This document shows, piece by piece, positions 22,621 through 30,807 of a stretch of DNA of 64,000 nucleotides. The notes under the pieces were generated by a model. That model ran no database searches. It saw nothing but the letters and a program-made list of their open reading frames with translations, and was not told the DNA's origin. The stretch is from Atlantibacter subterraneus. Its GTDB lineage: Bacteria > Pseudomonadota > Gammaproteobacteria > Enterobacterales > Enterobacteriaceae. A program made the translations under genes and the position numbers. Position 1 is the first letter of the stretch; each line of letters starts with the position of its first letter. The DNA lies in NCBI RefSeq assembly GCF_007570865.1, contig NZ_VLPS01000003.1, forward strand, positions 666,006 through 730,005, written 5' to 3'.

Positions 22621-23892
22621 ATGTGTGAACAGCACCATGCGGCGAAACATATTCTGTGTTCGCAATGCGACATGCTGGTGTTATTGCCAAAGCTGGAAGA
22701 GGGCCACAAGGCCAACTGCCCACGCTGCGGCACGACCTTAACAACCCAGTGGGCCGCGCCGCGCCAGCGGCCGACCGCTTATGCGCTGGCGGCGCTGTTT
22801 ATGCTGCTGCTCTCCAACCTGTTCCCCTTCGTTAATATGAAGGTTGCGGGTATTACCAGCGAAGTGACGCTGCTTGAAATCCCGGGCGTCATGTTCTCTG
22901 AAGATTACGCCAGTCTGGGCTCGCTTTTTATGCTGTTCGTCCAACTGGTGCCGGCGTTTTGCCTGGTGACGATCCTGCTACTGGTGAATCGCGCCGCCTT
23001 GCCTGAGAGCCTGAAACGGGTCATGGCGCGGATTCTGTTTAACCTCAAAACCTGGGGAATGGCAGAAATTTTCCTCGCCGGGGTGCTGGTGAGCTTCGTT
23101 AAACTAATGGCCTATGGCGATATCGGCGTAGGCAGCAGTTTTATTCCCTGGTGTCTGTTTTGCGTACTGCAACTGCGTGCATTCCAGTGCGTGGACCGCC
23201 GCTGGCTGTGGGATGACTTAGCGCCGATGCCTGCGCTGGCCACGCCGCCGCGCGTCGGCGTGCCGGGTATCCGTCAGGGCCTACGCTCATGCCCGTGCTG
23301 CACCGCCATTTTGCCCGCTGATACCAAGCACTGCCCGCGCTGTGAAACGCGCGGCCACGTGCGCCGCAAAAACAGCCTGCAATGGACGCTGGCGCTGCTG
23401 TTTACCGCCATCATTCTTTATCTGCCCGCCAATATTTTGCCGATCATGATCACCGATCTGCTCGGCGATAAGATGCCGTCGACCATCCTTGCTGGCGTAA
23501 TTTTGCTCTGGAGTGAAGGGTCGTACCCGGTGGCGCTGGTGATTTTTATCGCCAGTATTCTGGTCCCGACGTTAAAGATGATTGCTATTGCCTGGCTGTG
23601 TTGGGATGCCAAAGGCCACGGACAGCGCGACAGCGAACGTATGCACCTGATTTATGAAGTGGTGGAGTTTGTTGGGCGCTGGTCAATGATTGATGTGTTT
23701 GTTATTGCCGTACTTTCTGCGCTGGTGCGTATGGGGGCTTTAATGAGCATTTATCCCGCTATCGGCGCAGTGATGTTCGCGCTGGTCGTCATTATTACAA
23801 TGTTCGCTGCGATGACCTTTGACCCACGTTTGTCCTGGGATCGCGAGCCGGAATTGAGCCATAAGGAGTCATCGGAACATGGAAAAGCCTAA
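22621..23892 (+). CDS. pqiA: Intermembrane transport protein PqiA
   Basis: Inner-membrane partner of the MCE tunnel PqiB in lipid transport between the two membranes. It has 423 residues from MCEQHHAAKH, with an in-frame but unlikely start eight codons upstream. Two tandem PqiA domains each begin with a zinc-ribbon pair (CSQCDML...CPRCGTT; CPCCTAI...CPRCETR), followed by clusters of transmembrane helices. The first gene of pqiABC, it overlaps pqiB by 14 bases. The operon is paraquat-inducible in E. coli. Confidence 0.95.
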   Translation: MCEQHHAAKHILCSQCDMLVLLPKLEEGHKANCPRCGTTLTTQWAAPRQRPTAYALAALFMLLLSNLFPFVNMKVAGITSEVTLLEIPGVMFSEDYASLGSLFMLFVQLVPAFCLVTILLLVNRAALPESLKRVMARILFNLKTWGMAEIFLAGVLVSFVKLMAYGDIGVGSSFIPWCLFCVLQLRAFQCVDRRWLWDDLAPMPALATPPRVGVPGIRQGLRSCPCCTAILPADTKHCPRCETRGHVRRKNSLQWTLALLFTAIILYLPANILPIMITDLLGDKMPSTILAGVILLWSEGSYPVALVIFIASILVPTLKMIAIAWLCWDAKGHGQRDSERMHLIYEVVEFVGRWSMIDVFVIAVLSALVRMGALMSIYPAIGAVMFALVVIITMFAAMTFDPRLSWDREPELSHKESSEHGKA

Positions 23893-25519
23893 CGGGGAAG
23901 CGCAGGTGCGCAAGGTCAGAAACTGGTCGCCGGTCTGGATATTCCCGATCGTCACGGCTCTCATTGGCGCATGGATCCTGTTTTACCACTATAGCCATCA
24001 GGGGCCTGAAGTCACGCTGATCACCACCAACGCCGAAGGCATTGAGGGTGGGAAAACCACCATCAAAAGCCGCAGCGTGGACGTGGGCGTCGTGGAGAGC
24101 GCGGTGCTTTCCGACGATCTTCTGCACGTAGAAATCAAGGCGCGCTTAAATGCCGGCATGGAAAAACTGTTGCATAAGGATTCGGTGTTTTGGGTCGTCA
24201 AACCGCAGATCGGCAGAGAGGGCGTGAGCGGACTGAATACCCTGTTTTCCGGCGCGTACATTGAACTGAAGCCGGGCACCAAAGGGGCGGTGCCGGATAA
24301 CTATCAGCTGTTGGATTCACCGCCGCTGGCACCGCCTGATGCTAAAGGGATCCGCGTGGTGCTCGACAGTAATAAAGCCGGCCAGCTATCGCCTGGCGAT
24401 CCGGTACTGTTCCGTGGCTATCGCGTAGGGTCAGTGGAAACCAGCACCTTTGATACCCAAAAGCGCACCATTAGCTATCAGCTATTTGTCAATGCACCCT
24501 ATGACCGGCTGGTGACCAGCAACGTTCGCTTCTGGAAAGATAGCGGGATTGCCGTGGATTTAACCTCGGCGGGTATGCGCGTGGAGATGGGCTCCTTAAC
24601 CACATTGTTCAGCGGCGGGGTTAGTTTTGATATTCCTGACGGCTGGGAACTCGGGCAACCCATTACTGAGAAAACCGCATTCAAACTGTATGACGATCAA
24701 AAAAGTATTCAGGATTCGTTATATACCAAACATATTGACTATTTAGTGTTCTTCAACGACTCGATTCGCGGGCTCCAGCCAGGTGCGCCGGTTGAATTCC
24801 GGGGGATCCGTCTGGGGACTGTGGCGCAGGCACCGTATTTTGTGCCAGGACTGCGCCAGGCGCTGAGTACGGATTATCGTATCCCGGTGCTGATACGTAT
24901 TGAGCCTGAGCGTCTGGAAAATCAACTCGGTGAAAGCCCGGAAATCGGTGCTCACTTGCAGGATCTGGTAGCGCGCGGTTTACGGGCCTCGCTGAAAACC
25001 GGCAACCTGGTCACCGGCGCGCTGTATATGGATCTCGATTTCTATCCGAAAGCGCCTGCGATGTCGGGTATGCGCAGCTTTGGCGGCTATTCGATTATCC
25101 CGTCCGTCAGCGGCGGGCTGGCGCAAATTCAACAGCGCCTGCTGGAAACCCTCGACAAGATCAACAACCTGCCGCTTAACCCGATGATTCAGCAGGCCAC
25201 CAATACGCTTAACGAGAGCCAGCGTACCATGCAGCGGCTGCAGCAGACGTTGAACAATCTCAATCAGCTTACGGCCAGCAAATCGATGCAGCAGCTGCCT
25301 GCGGATATGCAGGGTACGTTGCGCGAGTTGAACCGCAGTATGCAGGGCTTCCAGCCGGGTTCTGCGGCGTATAACAAGATGGTGGCGGATATGCAGCGTC
25401 TCGATCAGGTCTTGCGTGAGCTACAGCCGGTATTGCGCACCCTGAACGATAAGAGCAACGCGCTGGTGTTTGAAGCGAAGGATAAAAAAGATCCACAGCC
25501 GAAGAGGGCGAAAGAATGA
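23879..25519 (+). CDS. pqiB: MCE-family intermembrane tunnel protein PqiB
   Basis: Forms a hexameric needle crossing the periplasm for lipid transport. It has 546 residues: one N-terminal transmembrane helix (WSPVWIFPIVTALIGAWILF), three consecutive MCE domains (about 40-130, 155-265 and 285-400), then a long helix-forming C terminus rich in Gln and Leu that builds the needle. Overlaps pqiA at its start and pqiC by four bases (ATGA) at its end. Confidence 0.95.
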   Translation: MEKPNGEAQVRKVRNWSPVWIFPIVTALIGAWILFYHYSHQGPEVTLITTNAEGIEGGKTTIKSRSVDVGVVESAVLSDDLLHVEIKARLNAGMEKLLHKDSVFWVVKPQIGREGVSGLNTLFSGAYIELKPGTKGAVPDNYQLLDSPPLAPPDAKGIRVVLDSNKAGQLSPGDPVLFRGYRVGSVETSTFDTQKRTISYQLFVNAPYDRLVTSNVRFWKDSGIAVDLTSAGMRVEMGSLTTLFSGGVSFDIPDGWELGQPITEKTAFKLYDDQKSIQDSLYTKHIDYLVFFNDSIRGLQPGAPVEFRGIRLGTVAQAPYFVPGLRQALSTDYRIPVLIRIEPERLENQLGESPEIGAHLQDLVARGLRASLKTGNLVTGALYMDLDFYPKAPAMSGMRSFGGYSIIPSVSGGLAQIQQRLLETLDKINNLPLNPMIQQATNTLNESQRTMQRLQQTLNNLNQLTASKSMQQLPADMQGTLRELNRSMQGFQPGSAAYNKMVADMQRLDQVLRELQPVLRTLNDKSNALVFEAKDKKDPQPKRAKE

Positions 25520-26082
25520 GAAAGTGGCTTCCGGTACTGATTGCGGCGCTGCTGAGCGCCTGCAGCAGCAGCGATGAGGGAAAAACCTATTACCAACTGC
25601 CCGCCGGGCCGCAGGCTCTGAGCAGCCAGACCACCAGCCAGGGCCGGCAGCTTCTGTGGGTCGAGCAGGTGACGATTCCGGATTATCTGGCAGGTAACGG
25701 GGTGGTTTATCAAACCACCGACGTGCAGTTCAATATCGCCAACAGCAACCTGTGGGCCAGTCCGCTTGATCAGCAGCTGCGTAATACGCTGGTGGCGAAT
25801 CTGAGCAGCCAGCTGCCAGGCTGGGTGGTTTCCTCTACGCCGCTGGGCAGCGAGCAGCAGGTGCTAAACGTCAATGTCACGGGATTTCATGGCCGTTATG
25901 ATGGCCGGGTGATCGTCAGCGGCGAGTGGCTGCTCAACAGCCAGGGTGAACTGGTCAAGCGTCCATTTAACATTGAATTGAAACAGCAGCAGGATGGCTA
26001 TGACGCGATGGTGAAAACCTTAGGGCAGGCCTGGCAGCAGGAAGCGCAGAGTATAGCGGCAGAAATTAAACGACTTCGCTAA
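25516..26082 (+). CDS. pqiC: Outer-membrane lipoprotein PqiC
   Basis: Lipoprotein of 188 residues (ABC-type auxiliary/DUF330 family) that anchors the PqiB needle to the outer membrane. The signal peptide ends in lipobox LLSAC, giving lipidated Cys16 followed by Ser-Ser-Ser, which predicts outer-membrane sorting. The family motif WASPLDQQLRNTL is present. It is the last gene of the operon. Confidence 0.94.
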   Translation: MRKWLPVLIAALLSACSSSDEGKTYYQLPAGPQALSSQTTSQGRQLLWVEQVTIPDYLAGNGVVYQTTDVQFNIANSNLWASPLDQQLRNTLVANLSSQLPGWVVSSTPLGSEQQVLNVNVTGFHGRYDGRVIVSGEWLLNSQGELVKRPFNIELKQQQDGYDAMVKTLGQAWQQEAQSIAAEIKRLR

Positions 26083-26335
26083 AAACTTTTGTGTAAATTT
26101 TAGCCGCTGTAAGTCTGTACAGGCCTGCAGCGGCTTTTCTTTTGATACCAATAAGATAAAAACTGCACTTAAATCAATTTGTAATTTTTTGCCTTCGTAT
26201 AGCTCACAAATATGACATTGGCGTGAATTTTGCGCGTTGACGGGAGGTTTGTTTCGCGTTATTCGTTAGTCGTGATTGAGCATTTGCTCATCACTGTTTT
26301 CATTTCCAGCAGAACAAAGATGAGGGAAACGAGGC

Positions 26336-26503
26336 ATGAAGAGACAAAAACGAGATCGCCTGGAACGGGCACATCAACGCGGTTATCAAGCAGGTATGAC
26401 CGGACGACCAAAAGAAATGTGTCCCTATCAGGCAGTTAACCAGAGATCTTATTGGCTTGGAGGCTGGCGAGAAGCCATGGACGTCAAAGTGTTAATCGCA
26501 TAA
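26336..26503 (+). CDS. rmf: Ribosome modulation factor RMF
   Basis: Small basic protein of 55 residues that dimerises 70S ribosomes into inactive 100S particles in stationary phase. It starts MKRQKRDRLERAHQRGYQAG and contains KEMCPYQ and QRSYWLGGWREAM, as in E. coli; the last six residues differ. A GAGG Shine-Dalgarno lies just ahead. The 250-bp AT-rich upstream gap should hold its stringent-response promoter. Confidence 0.95.
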   Translation: MKRQKRDRLERAHQRGYQAGMTGRPKEMCPYQAVNQRSYWLGGWREAMDVKVLIA

Positions 26504-26522
26504 CACTGTCTCTTTAGACATA

Positions 26523-26547
26523 GAAACCTCCGCAGCGCGGAGGTTTC
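26523..26547. terminator. Terminator between rmf and fabA
   Basis: Perfect 11-bp stem GAAACCTCCGC / GCGGAGGTTTC with loop AGC, in the short convergent gap between rmf and fabA. Confidence 0.88.
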
Positions 26548-26566
26548 GCCTTACCGGAGAACGGTT

Positions 26567-27085
26567 TTAGAAAGCAGACGTATCGGTAAACAGGCCCACT
26601 TTCAGATCGTTAGCGGTATAGATTACGCGGCCATCAACCAGCACTTCGCCATCGGCCAGACCCATAATCAAACGACGGTTTACCACACGCTTAAAGTGAA
26701 TGCGGTAGGTCACTTTTTTCGCCGTCGGCAGAACCTGACCGGTAAATTTCACTTCGCCCACGCCCAGCGCACGGCCTTTGCCTTCGCCGCCCAGCCAGCC
26801 CAGGTAGAACCCAACCAGCTGCCACATTGCATCAAGGCCCAGGCAGCCAGGCATTACCGGATCGCCAATAAAATGGCAACCGAAGAACCACAGGTCCGGA
26901 TTGATATCCAGCTCTGCTTCAACATAGCCTTTATCGAAATTGCCGCCGGTTTCGGTCATCTTGACGACGCGGTCCATCATCAACATGTTCGGTGCGGGCA
27001 ACTGCGGGCCTTTAGCGCCAAACAGTTCGCCACGGCTGGAAGCAAGAAGGTCTTCTTTCGTATAGGATTCGCGTTTATCTACCAT
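26567..27085 (-). CDS. fabA: 3-hydroxydecanoyl-ACP dehydratase/isomerase
   Basis: Dehydrates 3-hydroxydecanoyl-ACP and isomerises trans-2- to cis-3-decenoyl-ACP, the committed step of unsaturated fatty acid synthesis. It has 172 residues as in E. coli, a hot-dog fold dimer. The active-site stretch [15 protein letters not shown] carries the catalytic histidine (His70 in E. coli) and LDAMWQL the aspartate (Asp84). Regulatory sites lie immediately upstream, next to the insertion point of the 5.65 kb element. Confidence 0.97.
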   Translation of the reverse strand: MVDKRESYTKEDLLASSRGELFGAKGPQLPAPNMLMMDRVVKMTETGGNFDKGYVEAELDINPDLWFFGCHFIGDPVMPGCLGLDAMWQLVGFYLGWLGGEGKGRALGVGEVKFTGQVLPTAKKVTYRIHFKRVVNRRLIMGLADGEVLVDGRVIYTANDLKVGLFTDTSAF

Positions 27086-27123
27086 GTTCTCAGTAAGCCT
27101 TATTTTAGTGAAGCACGCAGGTT

Positions 27124-27159
27124 AGCTAACACGTGTACGCTGAACAAGTCCGATCAGTT
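27124..27159 (-). promoter_or_regulatory. FabR and FadR operators of fabA
   Basis: On the minus strand, AGCGTACACGTGTTAGCT (27124-27141) resembles the FabR palindrome, and AACTGATCGGACTTGTTCA (27141-27159) resembles the FadR activator site of E. coli fabA. The last six bases of the FadR-like site belong to the 19-bp att core of the element, so the right half of the operator is supplied by duplicated att sequence. Both assignments rest on resemblance to the E. coli promoter. Confidence 0.75.
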
Positions 27160-27172
27160 GTGGTTGAACCAG
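27154..27172. repeat. Attachment site attL, left end of the element
   Basis: TCAGTTGTGGTTGAACCAG, identical over 19 bp to 32786-32804. The right copy contains the last codons and stop of lonH; this left copy lies directly upstream of fabA. Flanking bases outside the 19 bp differ between copies. Confidence 0.9.
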
Positions 27173-27213
27173 ATACTTGAGGATAGCTCCAAAGAAATAT
27201 TGGAGTAAAACTA

Positions 27214-28710
27214 ATGCACTCAGTAAGTTACACCACATCTCAACATTTAGTTCATCAACAGCTATCTATCAGACAGTCACAAGGTGACACAAAAGGGTCA
27301 CAACTAACCTTGAGTCTATCAACTCCTTATATGTACAGGAAGCGCTCAGGGATTTACCAGACTCGTTATCGGCGGGTAGGGTCGCTACGTGATACTCTTA
27401 CTATTTCAATGAGAACTACCAACAGGACGTCAGCAATGAGCCAGCAAGCAATCTATAACAGCGCCATAAAATCATTTATCGTTAGTCATCCAGACGCTGA
27501 TTGGTCATTGCTTTGTGATTATCTCAAGGACCTTGCTGATTCTCTGCTCACTGACAAGCCCTCTGAGTTCTGGGACGGTATTGAAGTTTCAGTAATAGAT
27601 GAAAGCAAAGAGGCATTACGAGACCTTGTGGCTACCAATGAGCTAACTGTGACTCAGCATAGAGCAATCATTAAAGCTCAGGAGATTCTAAGTGCTGCTC
27701 AGGAAAGGTTATGTGGAGATGCTCAACCACTATTAACAGTAATGGATAACCTGAATAATAACTCTGTTAATGATGCTCACTTGTCATTTCTAAGTGAAAA
27801 GCGGGAGGATTACCCAACAGAATCCTCACAGCGACGTCCTTTCGATGACCTCTATCAGGCTTATCTTAATGAGAACTCAGTGAATATGGCGAAAGCTACT
27901 ATATCAGACCACAATACTATCCGCAGGCGGCTCAGTGATTACATTGGGTCACTCGATATGCTCACTTATACTCGAGAGGATATGACTGAGTTAAGGGCTT
28001 GATTAATTGAGTCTGGCAATTATGCCGATGCTTCTATTAATAAAATTCTTCAGAAGGTATCTGCTGTAGTAAATTGGGGTGTCAATAATGGTCTTGTTAA
28101 TTATGATTACACTAAGGGATTAAAGCTTAAAGGCGCTAAGAGCCAACGTAGAGCATTTACAGACACTGAATTAAATAACTTAGTGGTGGCCTTCCCTACT
28201 GATAATAACCTAACACTGGCTCAACAGTGGGCGTTGCGTGTCGGTATGATTACAGGTGCTCGTATTGGCGAAATCCTTCAATTAACCCAAAATGATATTA
28301 AACAGGTAGATGGTCTGCTCTATATTGATATTAACAAAGAGAACGGAAAGACTGTTAAAAATGAATCAAGTATTCGCTGTGTCCCGCTTACTGATGGGGC
28401 TATGGGCTTCTCTTTAGATAAGTTCAAACAGTGGATAGAGCGTCAGCCATCAGGACCAATCTTCAAAGAGTCAGCGACGGCACATGTTGAACTCAATGCT
28501 TTCATTAAGCGACATACAGTTGATACTGGTGAGGTTTCTTTCCATTCTCTACGTCACTATATGGCAACCATAGCGAGAGCTAAGGGTGTCACTGAGGCTG
28601 ATATTGGTGGCATTCTGGGCCATGCTTCAACAGATATTACTTTTGGTGTCTATGGGTCTGCTGTGAGCATTCATAGGTCGGCTGAAGTCCTACAAAAAGT
28701 ATTATCATAA
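27214..28710 (+). pseudogene. Tyrosine recombinase (integrase), interrupted by one in-frame TGA
   Basis: Phage-type integrase of 498 codons that would catalyse integration at the lonH end. The N-terminal part (STPYMYRKRSGIYQTRYRR) resembles the DUF6538 domain; a SAM-like core-binding domain follows, then the catalytic domain. The active-site residues are present: Arg in TGARIGEILQL, HSLRH, and LGH...VYG with the nucleophile tyrosine. Codon 263 (28000-28002) is TGA, but the frame continues unbroken on both sides, and a CGA-to-TGA transition would explain it. GGAG lies upstream of ATG 27214. Unless the stop is suppressed, no full-length enzyme is made and the element is probably immobile by itself. 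Confidence 0.9.
27276..27303 (+). repeat. Left arm-type repeats, GTCACAA
   Basis: GTCACAA occurs at 27276-27282 and 27297-27303, with a related TGACACAA between them, about 100 bp inside attL. The same heptamer occurs three times at the right end of the element. Such end-specific repeats are typical arm sites of tyrosine recombinases; the assignment is inferred. Confidence 0.5.
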
Positions 28711-28787
28711 TAATTAATGTTTCCCTGAGGTGCTTGTATTAAAGTTTCCACCCTCAGGGATTATATTTTTGTCAAGTGTGAATCCTT

Positions 28788-28807
28788 AAATCATCACTAT
28801 TGGGAGA
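28788..28807 (+). promoter_or_regulatory. T7-type promoter-like repeat, copy 1
   Basis: AAATCATCACTATTGGGAGA, identical to copy 3. Read as a single-subunit phage RNA polymerase promoter, the G at 28802 is +1, and positions -8 to +6 match the T7 core TCACTATAGGGAGA except at -1. The next 750 bp contain no gene, so a transcript from here would start with, or be, non-coding RNA. Confidence 0.6.
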
Positions 28808-28993
28808 CCAAGAGATTAATTAATCTTCCAACCGCTGGATTAATCCGTAACTGGACCAGTGAGACGCCTTAGCTATGACCCGTAGTGATGCCTGGAGTAT
28901 CGGACGGAGAGCACAACTTTAAGTGTGGGCGGTAGACTCAGAGAGAACAACATAACTTTTAGGGGGTGGGTTATGGATGGCTGAGGCACTATT

Positions 28994-29240
28994 CTTAAAG
29001 GGGGTGGAAAGTCGCTAAGACGGTCTATCATTTAAGACCACTTAAAGAATACCTTAAAGACCCTTAGTATAAGGATTCTCTTTAAGAGTCTTTATTGTTT
29101 GGTATTTAGATTAATTAAATAAAGAATATCTTTAAGAATACTTTTAATCTTTAAGCTTAACTTAGAGATAATCTAAAGGATTCTTAAAGATTCCCCCCCA
29201 AAGAGCCTACCCCTTTAAGAGTCTTTAGGAGATACCTAAG
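28994..29240. repeat. Cluster of CTTAAAG / CTTTAAG heptamers
   Basis: CTTAAAG occurs at 28994, 29041, 29053 and 29183, and its complement CTTTAAG at 29080, 29130, 29149 and 29213: eight exact copies in 226 bp. Near copies are at 29173, 29223 and 29235, and one outlier at 29518. Phage T7 has comparable short arrays (CCTAAAG and relatives) next to its terminal repeats. Functional equivalence is inference. Confidence 0.75.
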
Positions 29241-29559
29241 GGTCTGAGCCCTCGCTGAGCCATAGCCTGATGGTTCATTAAGTTATCAGTCAGATTCTCT
29301 CAAAGCTCCCGTAATGATGCTTCCTGTGAAACCACTGAGAGAACTCTTGTCATCAATCCCAATCAATCAATTAATAAGGAGAGCCTCTGTCTCATTAGGA
29401 ATAAGTGGGCTCCTAAATAACATAACCATTATCATTTACCTCAATCCCTCCTGCCTATCTGTATGATGCTCTAAGTTTTTGCCTATTGATTCTTGAAGTT
29501 ATTAAGGCCTTGCCTATCTTAAAGCCTCCACTAAGAGACCTCTTGTCAACCAAGCTCTT

Positions 29560-29579
29560 AAATCATCGCTATTGAGAGG
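29560..29579 (+). promoter_or_regulatory. T7-type promoter-like repeat, copy 2
   Basis: Matches copies 1 and 3 at 17 of 20 bases (AAATCATCGCTATTGAGAGG); all three changes are purine transitions. The presumed start G at 29574 is 38 bases ahead of the Rha-like gene, with GAGGAG in the short leader. Confidence 0.55.
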
Positions 29580-29611
29580 ACAACTACCACCAAGAGGAGC
29601 AGCAGACCACT

Positions 29612-30082
29612 ATGAATAATCATTTATCCAGTAATCAACTGGCAGTCATTAATAAAGAGTTCTCAGATAACAATGAGACCCTGAGCGCTGGCTTACTGGC
29701 TCGCCTCTTGGGGAAACAGAAAGGCCATGTAATCCGTAAGATTGAATCACTATTCCCTAAGCAATTACTTTCCAAAATGGAAACTAACTCATATCAGATA
29801 GTTGGTCTGGGCGGGATGCGTGAGAATCGGGATTATCGCCTAAACCGCAAGCAAGCGATAGCCTTAGCGATGACCTATGACGTGATGTTAGGGATGGCTC
29901 TTGTAGATGCCCTTGATAACGCTATAGCGGGTCTGAATGCTGTCACTGAGGCAAACACCTTAGAGGACGCTCAGAGCACCGCTGCGTTAGCGCTGGGAGC
30001 CGTAAAGACCTCATTGAGCTATGACAATTGTGATCACCTGTCATCTAATGAGCGTCACACTGCATTAAAGAGGTTGCGTTAA
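29612..30082 (+). CDS. Rha/antirepressor-like phage regulatory protein
   Basis: Protein of 156 residues. The N-terminal 90 residues resemble the phage Rha / ORF6N type of regulator: a helix-turn-helix-like stretch LSAGLLARLLGKQKGHVIRKIESLF, then a tyrosine and YRLNRKQAIALAMTYDVMLG, the usual position of the Y-x-L-T-x-x-x pattern in Rha proteins. The C-terminal part is Ala/Asn-rich and was not recognised. Leader contains GAGGAG 12 bases before the ATG and promoter-like copy 2 at -38. A role in controlling the element or interfering with a helper phage is possible but unproven. Confidence 0.55.
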   Translation: MNNHLSSNQLAVINKEFSDNNETLSAGLLARLLGKQKGHVIRKIESLFPKQLLSKMETNSYQIVGLGGMRENRDYRLNRKQAIALAMTYDVMLGMALVDALDNAIAGLNAVTEANTLEDAQSTAALALGAVKTSLSYDNCDHLSSNERHTALKRLR

Positions 30083-30148
30083 GGGGCAGAAAATCCGGTT
30101 AATCCAGTTAAGGGGCAATTACTCAAAATGAAAAATTGCAAATCCCTA

Positions 30149-30168
30149 AAATCATCACTATTGGGAGA
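30149..30168 (+). promoter_or_regulatory. T7-type promoter-like repeat, copy 3
   Basis: AAATCATCACTATTGGGAGA, 20 of 20 identical to copy 1. Presumed +1 is G at 30163, 97 bases before the next gene. A weak GGGGCCT / AGGTCCC hairpin with T-rich tail follows at about 30198-30225, so this promoter may be followed by attenuation or a processing site. Confidence 0.6.
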
Positions 30169-30259
30169 CACACTCAGACACCTCTCCCATCTCCTATAAG
30201 GGGCCTCTTCAGGTCCCTTCTTATTCATTTATGGAAGTAACTACCGTCAGGAGGCTCCT

Positions 30260-30574
30260 ATGCATTTACCCAAGGGCCGTGGGAGACCACCACGCCGCAC
30301 CGATAACCGCCAAGTGAGGATTGAGTTATTTAACAAGCGAATCCCTAAAGATTCTGTAGGCGCTGCATTAGCGGAGGCCCAAAGCTCTCTCACTGCATCT
30401 AACACAGCCATTTCCCAGCGTCTGTTACTTTGTCTATTGCTCCAGCTTGAGACCATCTCAACGAAAACAGTGGCTGACCAGTTAGAGAATACGGCGTCTA
30501 ATCGCTATTACTCTGAGGTCGCTAAGGCGGTCTCAATGGCATCACAGCGGCTGAAAGCGGAGTCCCTCAAATGA
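30260..30574 (+). CDS. Small basic protein with AT-hook-like N terminus, function unknown
   Basis: Protein of 104 residues with strong AGGAGG five bases before the ATG. The N terminus (PKGRGRPPRRTDNRQ) contains the GRP core of an AT-hook, suggesting minor-groove DNA binding. The remainder is predicted helical (AAQSSLTASNTAISQRLLLCLLLQLE) without a recognised domain. Its stop overlaps the next start (ATGA), indicating an operon with the genes downstream. I do not recognise a family. Confidence 0.6.
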   Translation: MHLPKGRGRPPRRTDNRQVRIELFNKRIPKDSVGAALAEAQSSLTASNTAISQRLLLCLLLQLETISTKTVADQLENTASNRYYSEVAKAVSMASQRLKAESLK

Positions 30575-30795
30575 AATACGATATGAGAACACCTATAGGC
30601 CGGGCGTACATGACTCTGTCGACGCTAACCCGTGAGGACCTCGTGGTAATCAATGGCAATCCTAAGGACCGCAAACTTAAGACCCATGAGTTAATCCATA
30701 AGATTCTGAGGGAAAACCAACAGACCATTGAAGGGCCTGAGGGTGTCCGTAGATTTCTCAAAGGCATTCATTCGTTAACCATCCAATACCAATAG
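30571..30795 (+). CDS. Small protein of unknown function
   Basis: Protein of 74 residues, translationally coupled to the preceding gene through ATGA. It is mixed in charge, with no signal peptide or membrane segment. The segment LKTHELIHKILRENQQTIEGPEGVRRFL is likely helical. No family recognised. It is kept because of the overlap and conserved direction with the neighbouring genes. Confidence 0.5.
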   Translation: MKYDMRTPIGRAYMTLSTLTREDLVVINGNPKDRKLKTHELIHKILRENQQTIEGPEGVRRFLKGIHSLTIQYQ

Positions 30796-30807
30796 GAGAA
30801 CAACCAC

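Larger units (their letters stand above)
28711..29611. other. Gene-free region of the element (0.9 kb)
   Basis: Very AT-rich, with no reading frame of meaningful length on either strand. It begins after the integrase stop and contains promoter-like copy 1, a block of CTTAAAG/CTTTAAG heptamers (28994-29240), several GGGGGTGG and CCCCCC runs, and promoter-like copy 2 just before the Rha-like gene. It could hold an origin, packaging site or regulatory RNA; the sequence alone does not decide. Confidence 0.6.

Noticed and set aside
26230..26439. 69-codon open frame upstream of and overlapping rmf
   Set aside because: Different frame from rmf, no ribosome site, composition unlike a protein; rmf itself explains the region.
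28000..28002. TGA in the integrase as a selenocysteine or programmed read-through codon
   Set aside because: Tyrosine recombinases have no selenocysteine at this place, no SECIS-like hairpin follows closely, and the downstream context is not a known read-through signal; a point mutation is simpler.
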